Positions 23,493-30,649 of a stretch of DNA of 61,851 nt are shown here, piece after piece. The DNA is from CALMZN01 sp964443785 (GTDB taxonomy: Bacteria > Patescibacteriota > Patescibacteriia > UBA1558 > GWA2-36-10). Numbering within the stretch: the stretch's first letter is position 1; each line of letters begins with the position of its first letter. Location: NCBI GenBank assembly GCA_964443785.1, contig CAYUER010000001.1:1-61851 (forward strand). Direction: 5' to 3'. A program made the position numbers and the translations under genes. The notes below the pieces were generated by a model. That model ran no database searches. It worked only from the letters and a program-made list of their open reading frames with translations, and was not told the DNA's origin.

Positions 23493-23524
23493 TCCGGACG
23501 GAGAGCGTAAGCTCTCCGTCCGGA
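23493..23524. terminator. Strong hairpin after the 23535 cassette
   Basis: Perfect 14-bp stem TCCGGACGGAGAGC / GCTCTCCGTCCGGA with a GTAA loop. No T tract follows on the minus strand, so it may stabilise the 3' end rather than terminate by itself. Confidence 0.65.
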
Positions 23525-23534
23525 CTTTCACGCA

Positions 23535-24197
23535 TCACCCACCAATCACGTAGTAACAGGTGTAGCGAAGCACGTCTGGCGCCCTGTAAGGATTCGTCGA
23601 ACCCTCAAATGCGGTGAAGGGAACGAATCGAGTGTTGACCGTGTTGCAGTTGGCTGAAGAACACCAGTTGCTTTCAATAACATAAACCCCCGTGGGACCG
23701 CGGCCCGCCACAATGAGAGTGTGTGGGGTGGTGCCACCACTAGCGGTTTTCCAGTTGGTCTGCACAATCCAACCAGGCTGACTATTCCTGATGTTGGCAG
23801 ACATGCTAACCGTGTAGGGGCTGGTATCAAAATACCAACCATTCCCGTCGGGCAAGGTCCTGGGCAGGTTTACCACCGCCTTGGATGCCTCCAAGACAAC
23901 CTTGGTGACCCACTGCTTACAGTTCAGGCCAACGTTTCTGCCGTTGTCCTGCCACGCTCTCTCCAGAATCGCCTGATTGCGCGCAGTCTGACTCAAGCCC
24001 CGCCACCAGGCTTTGTCGGCTAGGGTGGGTCCGGCCTTCTCCGCCTGCTCGCTCGGAGCAGACAAATCCGGCTGATCGACCTGGACGCTCTCCGCCGGAG
24101 CAGTCACAGACTGCTCCTGCTTTTCGCAGCCCGCCATCAAGGACAGCAGGCACACCGCCAGCAGCAAGCTGGCCAGCCACACAAAACGCGTCTTCAC
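23535..24197 (-). CDS. Lipoprotein with papain-like (NlpC/CHAP-type) peptidase domain
   Basis: 220 residues. Lipobox L-M-A-G-C with Cys24. An Ala/Glu/Pro-rich linker (25-60) leads to a domain with Cys93 in GLNCKQWV, His159 in TTPHTLIV and Asn177 in VIESNW, which line up as the Cys-His-Asn triad of NlpC/P60- or CHAP-type cell-wall hydrolases. Several further cysteines (WCSSANC, YTCYY) suggest disulfides. Expected to act outside the cell on peptidoglycan or another amide. The start is GTG with AAGGAGAG upstream. GC-rich cassette; its promoter was not clear. An overlapping frame from 24228 is a shadow. Confidence 0.75.
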   Translation of the reverse strand: MKTRFVWLASLLLAVCLLSLMAGCEKQEQSVTAPAESVQVDQPDLSAPSEQAEKAGPTLADKAWWRGLSQTARNQAILERAWQDNGRNVGLNCKQWVTKVVLEASKAVVNLPRTLPDGNGWYFDTSPYTVSMSANIRNSQPGWIVQTNWKTASGGTTPHTLIVAGRGPTGVYVIESNWCSSANCNTVNTRFVPFTAFEGSTNPYRAPDVLRYTCYYVIGG

Positions 24198-24417
24198 TTC
24201 GACTCTCCTTGTTCGGGGAAAACAGCAAGGCGCTTCTTTTGAGGGTACCTACTAAAAACCTCCTTTGTTGTAAAGAACAAACACTCTTTCTTTTGCCCTC
24301 ACAAAAGATTGAGTTAGCTAAAAAATTTCGCTTTTCTTAGCTTGGACAAGGTCCAAAAGATACAGGCAAACTTTGTAGACCTTGCTCCAAGATAAAAAAT
24401 ATCTTTACTATGATAAA
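24198..24417 (-). other. Leader region of the 23535 cassette / ssb 3' region
   Basis: On the minus strand a long imperfect stem CTTGGAGCAAGGTC / GACCTTGTCCAAG (24341-24391) follows the ssb stop, then AGCTAA...TTAGCT. Nearer the lipoprotein start is an extra Shine-Dalgarno-like AAAGGAGG about 60 bases before the GTG, without a usable start codon. No gene seen. Confidence 0.4.
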
Positions 24418-24834
24418 TTAGTTATCTTCTTCAATCTGAATTTCCTCGATATCAATTTCCTCTTCCTCTTTAGCATTTTCATCTCCTTTTGATTCTTTTT
24501 TCTGACTACCGCCCAACATGATCAGATCAGAGGCGACAATTTCGGTCATGTATTTTTTATTTTTATTTTTATCTTCCCAGACTCTATTTTGCAAACGACC
24601 TTCCACAAAAACCTTGGAGCCCTTTTTCAAATAAATGCCAATAATCTCTGCCAAGTGCCCCCAAGCCACCACCCGATGAAATTCGGCCCGACTTTTCTTT
24701 TCTTTTGACCTGGCATCCTTCCAAATATAGTTGGTGGCTATGGTCATAGTGGTCACTGCTTGGCCGCTGGGTAAATTTTTGCTGACCGGGTCCTTGGTGA
24801 TATTACCGATCAGACTAACCTTGTTTAAATCCAT
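24418..24834 (-). CDS. ssb: Single-stranded DNA-binding protein
   Basis: 138 residues from ATG at 24834, chosen because AAGGAAAAG precedes it and MDLNKVSLIGNITKDP is the SSB N-terminus; the frame extends open to 24906. The OB fold is clear (EFHRVVAWGHLAEIIG, LKKGSKVFVEGRLQNR, ASDLIMLGG), and the C-terminus is acidic (EEEEIDIEEIQIEEDN) but lacks the classic DDDIPF tip. It coats single-stranded DNA in replication and repair. Confidence 0.93.
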   Translation of the reverse strand: MDLNKVSLIGNITKDPVSKNLPSGQAVTTMTIATNYIWKDARSKEKKSRAEFHRVVAWGHLAEIIGIYLKKGSKVFVEGRLQNRVWEDKNKNKKYMTEIVASDLIMLGGSQKKESKGDENAKEEEEIDIEEIQIEEDN

Positions 24835-24906
24835 ATCGCTTTTCCTTTCTTTATCTGCCTTTCTTAAAGCAGAAGATTTATTAAAAGGCCAACTCAAAAC
24901 CCCCAT

Positions 24907-25146
24907 TTAACCCATGCCAAAACAGGGGTTTAAAAGTTGACAATTTTGATTATTTATTTTAAAATAGGAGATGAGGTTAACCATTCCTTCAGGGGATATG
25001 GCAATCTCAAAATCGCTTTTCTTAACAAAGTCCTGCCCATAAAGCAGGGTTTTGTTTTTTATATAAGATAAATAATCACAAAAAAAACCACTAAAAGTGG
25101 CCTGTTTATTCAATATGTGTGTTTGTCTGCAAGAAAGATTGGGCAT
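24907..25146 (-). CDS. Doubtful small reading frame upstream of ssb
   Basis: 79 codons (MPNLSCRQTHILNKQ start), no signal peptide, no ribosome binding site, no recognised motif. Codon pattern is AT-rich like native genes. It fills an otherwise empty 350-base stretch before ssb but may be chance. Confidence 0.25.
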   Translation of the reverse strand: MPNLSCRQTHILNKQATFSGFFCDYLSYIKNKTLLYGQDFVKKSDFEIAISPEGMVNLISYFKINNQNCQLLNPCFGMG

Positions 25147-25187
25147 AATTTAATTATTAGCTATTCTTACAGCCGTCTCTAAAAATA

Positions 25188-25210
25188 ATGACGGCTTACT
25201 ATGCCGTCAT
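25188..25210. terminator. Hairpin after rnhB
   Basis: ATGACGGC / GCCGTCAT stem with a 7-base loop about 30 bases beyond the rnhB stop. T content after it is modest. Confidence 0.45.
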
Positions 25211-25239
25211 ATTAGCAAACTAATAATCGCTGTCAAGAC

Positions 25240-25694
25240 CTAGTCTAAATACGCCCCCAAAAAACTCCGCCTATGTATTTCTGAGGGGCCATATTCTTTT
25301 ATAGTGGCTAAGTGATCCTTGGTGCCATAGCCTTTATGTTTATCAAAATGATAAAGTGGAAAAATTTGATGATACCCCTCCATTAGTTTGTCGCGATATA
25401 CCTTGGCGATGATCGAGGCGGCAGCAATTTCTTGATACAAACTTTCTCCGTGTTTAAAAAATTCCGCTTCTGTGTTTGGCCAATATTTTTTCGCACCACC
25501 CACATAGTCAGCTACAATATTTATTTCGCCGTGATTGATGTCAATAATTTTTTTCAGCAAATCATTGAGCGCTTCTTGCATGACCAAGACATTGGCTACC
25601 TGGATGCCTCGCTGATCGATAAATTTATTATCAATTAATTTTATGCTAAACAAAAAATTCTCTACTATCAATGTGTTTAATTTTTCTCTTTTTT
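25240..25694 (-). CDS. rnhB: Ribonuclease HII, N-terminal part in gap
   Basis: About 151 codons are seen, reading out of the gap as KREKLNTLIVENFLFSIKL, which is the region just after the D-S-K motif. Conserved later blocks: the QEAL region, ADYVGGAKKY (usual catalytic Asp), IAAASIIAKVYRDKLM, YHFDKHKGYGTKDHLATIKEYGPSEIHRRSF. The DExGRG active-site strand is in the missing part. It removes RNA from RNA-DNA hybrids. The TTG at 25671 is not the true start. The upstream neighbour across the gap is glutamate dehydrogenase. Confidence 0.9.
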
Positions 25695-25794
25695 NNNNNN
25701 NNNNNNNNNNNNNNNNNNNNNNNNNNNNNNNNNNNNNNNNNNNNNNNNNNNNNNNNNNNNNNNNNNNNNNNNNNNNNNNNNNNNNNNNNNNNNN
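25695..25794. other. Assembly gap (100 N) between gdh and rnhB
   Basis: Exactly 100 N. The missing RNase HII N-terminus plus the end of glutamate dehydrogenase need more than 200 bases, so the real gap is larger. Confidence 0.95.
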
Positions 25795-26987
25795 ATAGCG
25801 AGCACAAAAGCTGCGGTGCGATAATCAATATTTTTCTCTTGGGCAATGTCAAAAGTTTTTTGCCAGGCATCGATCATGATTTCTTTTAATTTGGCATTTA
25901 CTTCATCCTCTTCCCAATATTTATCTTCGTTATTTTGTAGCCACTCAAAGTATGAGACAGTCACGCCGCCAGCGTTAGCTAGGACATCTGGTATGACTTC
26001 TATTTTTTTGGCAAACAATATTTTATCAGCCTCCGGAGTCGTTGGGCCATTACCCATCTCCAAAATCACCTTGGCTTTGATGCTGTTAGCATTTTCGGCG
26101 TTGATTTGGTTTTCTAGGGCGGCTGGCACCAAGACATCTACTGGTAGAGCAAAAAATTCTGTAAGAGAAATTTCCTTCACTCCCGGCAAATCAGTAAGTG
26201 CTTGTTTGTTTTCTTTGCGAGCCAAAATTTCATCGATATTCAAACCATCTTCTTTGTAAATAATGCTCTTGGAGTCAGCAACTGCCACTACCTTGTAGCC
26301 CTCGTCAAACAAAAATTTAGCAATACCGCCACCGACATTGCCTAGGCCCTGGACAGCGACCGACATCTTTTTGGGATCCCAAGATCGCTTGGCTACCAAG
26401 TCGGTCAAGACAAACATACCACCTTTGGCAGTGGCTGGTCCTCTGCCTTTAGAGCCACCCATATCCAGTGGCTTGCCAGTGACCACGCCTAATTTTTTGG
26501 TACCAACCAATTTTGAATACTCGTCAGCCATCCAAGCCATAGTTTGCGGATTGGTATAGACATCAGGAGCTGGCACATCTTTTTCTGGGCCAATCAAATC
26601 TTTGAAGGCACCGACCCAAGCGCGAGAAATTTTTTCTAATTCATTGTTGCTAGTAGTTTTGACATCTACTGTCACACCACCCTTACCTCCGCCCATGGGT
26701 ATGCCCACCACAGCACACTTGATAGTCATCCAAAAGCTCAGGGCCTTAACCTCGTCAATATCAACTTGCGGATGAAAACGAATTCCTCCCTTGTATGGTC
26801 CGCGGGCATTATTGTATTGAACGCGATAGGCTTCGTATATTTCCAAAGTGCCATCATCTTTTTTGATTGGCAAATTAGCAGTGATTATTTTATCCGGCAC
26901 GCTCAATCTTTTGAGCATGTCGGGATTTAAATTTATTAATTGTGCAGCCGTACTGAGCTGCTGCATAGCATTTTCAAATGGTTTCAT
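25795..26987 (-). CDS. gdhA: Glutamate dehydrogenase (Glu/Leu/Phe/Val family), 3' end in gap
   Basis: About 397 residues seen of the usual 415-420. The dimerisation and substrate domain shows YRVQYNNARGPYKGGIRFHP, KCAVVGIPMGGGKGG (catalytic Lys region) and the PAPDVYTN block. The NAD(P)-binding domain carries VQGLGNVGGGIAKFL, then EMGNGPTTPEAD and NAGGVTVSYFEW. It interconverts glutamate with 2-oxoglutarate and ammonia. No Shine-Dalgarno at the ATG. A perfect 12-bp palindrome lies 16 bases upstream (27003-27029). Confidence 0.93.
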
Positions 26988-27002
26988 ATTTATCCCGTTA
27001 AA

Positions 27003-27029
27003 TAATTTTCGCGTATAACGCGAAAATTA
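27003..27029. promoter_or_regulatory. Perfect palindrome upstream of gdhA
   Basis: TAATTTTCGCGT (27003-27014) / ACGCGAAAATTA (27018-27029), 3-base centre. It lies between the trxB stop and the gdhA start. No T run follows on the minus strand, so a repressor operator or a 5' hairpin is as likely as a terminator. Confidence 0.5.
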
Positions 27030-27110
27030 AATTTAATTGTTGTTAATTAAAAAATTAATTTTTGCCGCTTGTTTTTTACCCCTACATTAAATTTATTTAA
27101 CAGAGTCAGT

Positions 27111-28052
27111 TTATTTATTCCAGTCTGGACCAGATACCTTACCGCCTTGTAAATATTTATAGGCTTGCAGGGCAGCCTTGGCTCCTTCACCGGCTGAGAT
27201 GACCACCTGTTTATATGAAGTCTGGGTGATGTCGCCCGCTGCAAAGACTCCTGGGGTATTGGTCTCGCAGTCCATATTGACCTTGATCTCACGCATCTCC
27301 GTAAGATCTAGCAAGTCCTTGACCCAGTCGGTCTTAGCTACATGACCAATCTCAACAAAAACCCCTTCCACTTTTATTTCTTTGGTCTCACCTTTTTGCT
27401 CGTAGACCAGACTCTCTATTTTTTTATCGCCCTTGATCTCTTTGGTGGCTGCTTCAAACAATATTTCAATCTTTGGATCGGAGCTGACGCGCTGCATCAA
27501 TACTTCCTCGCCTCGGAATTTATCTTGGCGCACCAAGATATAAACTTTTTCTACAATCTTGCTCAAGTATTCGGCTGCATCCATGGCTGAGTTGCCACCA
27601 CCAACCACTGCGACTGTCTTGCCTCTATATAGAGGTCCATCACAAGTGGCGCAGTAGGCTACTCCACGGCCGGCAAATTCTTTTTCGCCTGGTACATTGA
27701 GATTGCGTGGAGTCAGGCCAAAAGCCATGATGATAGCCCGTCCTACAAATTGCTGACCATCAGCTGTGTGTAAGGTAAAAATGTTGTCCTGTTTTTCTAT
27801 TTTAGAGACCTCGGCCATGACTAATTCTGAGCCACTTTTTTCTGCTTGCGTCAACATTTTTTGACCCAAACCAGGACCATCTATCTCTTCGTAGCCAGGG
27901 TAGTTTTCTATGCTGTTGGTCATGGCCATCTGACCACCAATATCCATACTGACAATCAAAGTCTTCAAAGCTCGGCGTGCAGCATAAATAGCGGCTGTCA
28001 AACCAGCTGGCCCACCACCAACCACAATTACATCATACTGTTTGTCTGCCAT
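27111..28052 (-). CDS. trxB: Thioredoxin-disulfide reductase
   Basis: 313 residues, normal length. FAD motif GGGPAGLTAAIYAARR (12-27), the redox-active C134-A-T-C137, the NAD(P) fold VAVVGGGNSAMDAAEYLS, and the C-terminal ENTPGVFAAGDI-type block (TNTPGVFAAGDITQ). It passes electrons from NAD(P)H to thioredoxin. Five bases separate it from trxA, and both follow the CsoR-like repressor gene: one operon. Confidence 0.95.
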   Translation of the reverse strand: MADKQYDVIVVGGGPAGLTAAIYAARRALKTLIVSMDIGGQMAMTNSIENYPGYEEIDGPGLGQKMLTQAEKSGSELVMAEVSKIEKQDNIFTLHTADGQQFVGRAIIMAFGLTPRNLNVPGEKEFAGRGVAYCATCDGPLYRGKTVAVVGGGNSAMDAAEYLSKIVEKVYILVRQDKFRGEEVLMQRVSSDPKIEILFEAATKEIKGDKKIESLVYEQKGETKEIKVEGVFVEIGHVAKTDWVKDLLDLTEMREIKVNMDCETNTPGVFAAGDITQTSYKQVVISAGEGAKAALQAYKYLQGGKVSGPDWNK

Positions 28053-28057
28053 AAAAT

Positions 28058-28381
28058 TTATAAATTTTTATTTATTTTTTCTAGCAAAGCCGCCTTAGCC
28101 TGCATACCCACCATATCCTCTACTACTTTACCGCCCTTAAAAATTTTCAAAGATGGTATAGACATGATCTCAAACTCTTGGGACTTGGCTGGATTTTCCT
28201 CGACATTGAGCTTGGCGATTTTGATGTTGCTCTTGTCTTTTAATTCTTCGGCCAACTGATCAATGATTGGTCCCTGCATTTTGCAAGGCATGCACCAGCT
28301 TGCCCAAAAATCCACCAAGGCAACACCGTCGAAATTTTTAATTTCTTGATCAAAATTTTGATCATTTAACTCTAAAGCCAT
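28058..28381 (-). CDS. trxA: Thioredoxin
   Basis: 107 residues. Active site W-C30-M-P-C33 (usually WCGPC; here Met replaces Gly), cis-proline in MSIPSLKIF and the GKVVEDMVG end. A disulfide-reducing protein, partner of TrxB downstream. It lies 19 bases after the repressor gene. Confidence 0.95.
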   Translation of the reverse strand: MALELNDQNFDQEIKNFDGVALVDFWASWCMPCKMQGPIIDQLAEELKDKSNIKIAKLNVEENPAKSQEFEIMSIPSLKIFKGGKVVEDMVGMQAKAALLEKINKNL

Positions 28382-28400
28382 AATATTTTCTTTTTAATAA

Positions 28401-28664
28401 TTAACTAGTCTTGAATAATATTTCGATTAATTTGTTTAGTTCTTTTTTCTTGTCTTTCTTGTTTGACTGATAGCAACCATTGACGCGGTCGGTGATCAAA
28501 AGTCTAGCCATCGAGTCTAGCGAGGCCCGAGCAGCCATTACTACCCGCACTATCTCCTCCACCTCTCTTTGTTCGGCGTACATTTTTTCAATAGCGCGAA
28601 TCTGACCCTCAATGCGATGAAGTTGGGAGTTTATTTTTTGTGGATGACAAACTTTTTTATTCAT
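28401..28664 (-). CDS. CsoR/FrmR-family transcriptional repressor
   Basis: 87 residues, all-helical. INSQLHRIEGQIRAIEKM and MAARASLDSMARLLITD are the family blocks. Proteins of this family sense Cu(I), Ni/Co, formaldehyde or persulfide through Cys/His. Here the usual first Cys (around residue 35, in EQREVEEIV) is Val and the usual His (around residue 60) is Arg; only C64 is kept, and an extra C6-H7 pair is present at the N-terminus. The sensed signal is therefore uncertain. It is the first gene of an operon with trxA and trxB, and its operator lies at its own start codon. Confidence 0.85.
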   Translation of the reverse strand: MNKKVCHPQKINSQLHRIEGQIRAIEKMYAEQREVEEIVRVVMAARASLDSMARLLITDRVNGCYQSNKKDKKKELNKLIEILFKTS

Positions 28665-28708
28665 ATACCCTCTGGGGGTATATTAGCACAAAATAAAAAT
28701 AAGGTCAA
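28664..28708 (-). promoter_or_regulatory. Promoter and CsoR-type operator of the repressor-trx operon
   Basis: Minus strand TTGACC (28703-28708), 17 bases, TAATAT (28680-28685). A perfect inverted repeat TATACCC-n5-GGGTATA (28664-28682), the ATACCC/GGGTAT form known for this repressor family, overlaps the -10 and extends to the start codon. It also includes the AGAGGG that must act as ribosome binding site. The mRNA leader is only about 10 bases. Confidence 0.75.
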
Positions 28709-28719
28709 ATATAAAAAGA

Positions 28720-28747
28720 CCGGCGCTGGAATTTTTTCCAGCGCCGG
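28720..28747 (-). terminator. Terminator of the 28778 cassette
   Basis: Twelve-base-pair stem CCGGCGCTGGAA / TTCCAGCGCCGG, then TCTTTTTATATT on the minus strand. A second hairpin CCCACT/AGTGGG (28755-28773) lies nearer the stop. Confidence 0.85.
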
Positions 28748-28777
28748 GTTCTTGCCCACTGATGATGAGTGGGTAGA

Positions 28778-29185
28778 CTAGTCCTTTTCTAGCTCAGGCG
28801 GCGTGAAGTCTTCTGCCTCCGCGTTCTGCGACGGACTTTTGTATTTGTCGACATCCTCGGGGACAACAGCTGCGGCTGAGCCCCGCTGATCGTACCACAG
28901 GAGCGGGATATCTTGGTTCAGGCGCAGGCCATCACCAAGAAAAACGGCAAAGCCCTGCTTGATCGGTCCTGGCGGCAAGACCACCAGACCGCGCTTGCAG
29001 CGCTTGAAAATCACTACAAAGGGCAGACCCCCGCGCCTAGGCTGGCGCCTCGGCAATTGCAGCTGCAAAAGCATTTCCTGGGTCACCCGGATGCTTCCAC
29101 CCTCCTTGATGACAAAGGGTTGGTGCGAGGGGTGCTGACTGCTGACGACTCGGTGAGAGGGGTGGGCATCGCTACAGCGCGACAT
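28778..29185 (-). CDS. Hypothetical protein in a GC-rich cassette, paralogous in part to the 2547 gene
   Basis: 135 residues, no signal peptide. Residues about 24-100 (VIKEGGSIRVTQEMLLQLQL, then GLPFVVIFKRCKRGLVVL) match the 106-residue protein at 2547 in the I-K...G-[ST]-I-x-V-T-x-E-M-L-x-Q-L-Q block and the following L-P-x-V strand. It adds a His/Ser-rich N-terminus and an acidic C-terminal tail. AGGAGG ribosome binding site 7 bases before the ATG; own promoter and terminator. Strongly GC-rich compared with the trx operon. Function unknown. Confidence 0.75.
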   Translation of the reverse strand: MSRCSDAHPSHRVVSSQHPSHQPFVIKEGGSIRVTQEMLLQLQLPRRQPRRGGLPFVVIFKRCKRGLVVLPPGPIKQGFAVFLGDGLRLNQDIPLLWYDQRGSAAAVVPEDVDKYKSPSQNAEAEDFTPPELEKD

Positions 29186-29254
29186 GTGACTGCCTCCTAG
29201 CAGAGAGGTGTTGTGCTGAACGCTCTTTTCTCCATATTTTGCATCCAGCTATAT

Positions 29255-29284
29255 AATATAAGCTAATTTTAAAATAAAGGTCAA
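29255..29284 (-). promoter_or_regulatory. Promoter of the 28778 cassette
   Basis: Minus strand TTGACC (29279-29284), 17-18 bases, TTATAT/TATATT (29255-29261). Leader about 65 bases, ending in CTAGGAGG. Confidence 0.55.
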
Positions 29285-29315
29285 TGGCGATGGATTATGT
29301 GATAGCAAATAAGTA

Positions 29316-29344
29316 TTGACAATATTTATAATATGTGATATAAT
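29316..29344 (+). promoter_or_regulatory. Consensus promoter of the 29402 cassette
   Basis: Plus strand TTGACA (29316-29321), exactly 17 bases, TATAAT (29339-29344). Divergent from the promoter of the 28778 cassette, with their -35 boxes about 30 bases apart. Confidence 0.8.
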
Positions 29345-29401
29345 ACAAAGAATTTCCATTTTTCCAAGGTGCTTTTCCCCTGCCTTCTGGAGGTTCCTTA
29401 C

Positions 29402-29671
29402 ATGAAGATCGCCGCTGTGCTGATCCAAGTTCTGTTCGTCTATGTGGTGGTGTGCCTCTTTGTATCCAGCTTCAAGAGGATACCGCTCACTGACAACATG
29501 GGCGCGGTCAAGACCCTGGGCTTCTGGGGGCTCTGCGTACTCATCATGTTCCTGGACATGGTGGTTCTGGGCGCCAGTAAGGCCAAGGGCCTTGGCGCTG
29601 TCATAGCCTCAGCCCTGATCGGCATAATCCTCTGTGTGCTGACCTATGGTCTGATATTTGGACCAAGGTAA
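29402..29671 (+). CDS. Small integral membrane protein in a GC-rich cassette
   Basis: 89 residues from the ATG at 29402, which TGGAGGTT precedes. Three membrane helices at about 3-23, 37-57 and 64-86; a basic loop (SSFKRIP) after the first suggests the topology. No recognised motif. On the plus strand, against the local trend, with its own consensus promoter and a strong terminator (29694-29725), hence a complete one-gene unit. GC-rich codons. Function unknown. Confidence 0.75.
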   Translation: MKIAAVLIQVLFVYVVVCLFVSSFKRIPLTDNMGAVKTLGFWGLCVLIMFLDMVVLGASKAKGLGAVIASALIGIILCVLTYGLIFGPR

Positions 29672-29693
29672 GCCTGGGATCAATGCCCAAGAA

Positions 29694-29725
29694 AAAGCCC
29701 CACAACGAAACAATTGTGGGGCTTT
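29694..29725 (+). terminator. Terminator of the 29402 cassette
   Basis: Twelve-base-pair stem AAAGCCCCACAA / TTGTGGGGCTTT, 8-base loop, then AAATTTATC. The A-rich upstream side would give a T run on the other strand. Confidence 0.75.
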
Positions 29726-29880
29726 AAATTTATCAATAATCTAGACGCAAAAAACAAAAATAAATAAACAAAAAAGCCTTATGTTCTCCTAAAATTAGCC
29801 AAAAAGTCAGGTTTCTTGTGGAATTTGACCTTTGGCACTGCTAATAAGCTAAGATATTTTATAGTTTTTTTAAAAAAAAT

Positions 29881-29905
29881 AAAAAGTGTGAAAATAACAC
29901 TTTTT
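29881..29905. terminator. Isolated hairpin in the gene-free stretch 29726-30106
   Basis: AAAAAGTGT (29881-29889) / ACACTTTTT (29897-29905), bidirectional terminator in form. The surrounding 29726-30106 has no reading frame or RNA that I can identify; a TTGACC at about 29825 could be a promoter. Confidence 0.4.
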
Positions 29906-30094
29906 AATAAATAACTTCTACACTATTCTAGTACTTATTTGACACCCAACAAAAAGTCTTCCCCAAAATAACCCATTTAAAAATCCTTTATTCACAAAAG
30001 GCCTAGACACTCGTCAAAAAACGAAGCTAAATATCAGATCCAAAAAATTTCCCCCGCTCGACTAACTTGTCTGGTGCTCCTGAGAAGAATCTCA

Positions 30095-30198
30095 CCCCGC
30101 CTCATCTGGTCCCCTCGCCAGGAATCGAACCTGGATCCAGAGCTTAGGAGTCTCTTGTTCTATCCATTGAACTACGAGAGGATGCAGATGAAGCGGGG
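30095..30198. repeat. Inverted repeat flanking tRNA-Arg
   Basis: CCCCGCCTCATCT (30095-30107) and AGATGAAGCGGGG (30186-30198) match as an inverted repeat in 12 of 13 positions and enclose the whole tRNA-Arg gene. Confidence 0.6.
30107..30181 (-). tRNA. tRNA-Arg (anticodon CCT)
   Basis: Acceptor CCTCTCG / CGAGGGG with one G-T pair, D arm AGTTCAATGGATAGAAC, anticodon loop CTCCTAA with anticodon CCT, T arm CCAGG-TTCGATT-CCTGG, discriminator A and encoded CCA. The innermost anticodon-stem pair is A-G. It has a partial copy of its 5' half at 30215-30255. Confidence 0.92.
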
Positions 30199-30214
30199 CG
30201 GGTATCTATATTAA

Positions 30215-30255
30215 AGCTTGGGAGGGTCCCGTTCTATCCCTTGAACTACGAGGGT
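30215..30255 (-). pseudogene. Degenerate 5' half of a tRNA (tRNA-Arg-like)
   Basis: About 33 of 41 positions match the 5' half of tRNA-Arg, including the complete GTTCTATCC...TTGAACTACGAG stretch (D arm on the minus strand). The anticodon region reads CTCCCAA. No T arm or 3' acceptor strand follows, so it cannot fold as a tRNA. Confidence 0.6.
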
Positions 30256-30388
30256 CTCGGGTAAGTCGGGCAGGTGCTCAAGGGGGGTTTACCAAGCTCA
30301 ATATTGATGGACCTCTGACAGAGATTTGATTATTTTGTTACTTTATTTTTATAAATAATACTAGCCAATATATTGTGTCGTAATATAT

Positions 30389-30517
30389 CTATGATAGCAT
30401 ATTGATCAGAAAATGGGTGCGACTTTCTGTAATATAAATAGCGGCATAAATCACCAAAATAATGGCGGCACTAAAGCCCAACTTCCTTAGCTCTGTTCTA
30501 ATTGTTTGGTCAGTCAT
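30389..30517 (-). CDS. Very small membrane protein
   Basis: 42 residues (MTDQTIRTELRKLGFSAAII start). A charged N-terminal helix precedes one membrane helix (about 15-31), then a short polar end. Codon use is plausible and the start is followed by a clean frame to TAG. TATAAT lies about 35 bases upstream on the minus strand. Divergent from the bactofilin gene. No family recognised; possibly a regulator of a membrane complex. Confidence 0.5.
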   Translation of the reverse strand: MTDQTIRTELRKLGFSAAIILVIYAAIYITESRTHFLINMLS

Positions 30518-30589
30518 AAAAATTAATTTTAATAATTCTTGGTTATTTTATTATACTATCAGTGTTTTGTCTATAATACTGATAATTTT

Positions 30590-30618
30590 TTGACAATTTC
30601 GGCTTCATAAACTAAAAT
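30590..30618 (+). promoter_or_regulatory. Promoter of the bactofilin operon
   Basis: TTGACA (30590-30595), 17 bases, TAAAAT (30613-30618), about 32 bases before the bactofilin start. Confidence 0.65.
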
Positions 30619-30649
30619 TGATGTGTTAATTTATAAAATATTAAACAAT

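Noticed and set aside
30215..30255. A second complete tRNA (for example tRNA-Gly CCC)
   Set aside because: Only the 5' half is present; no T arm, no acceptor 3' strand and no CCA follow.
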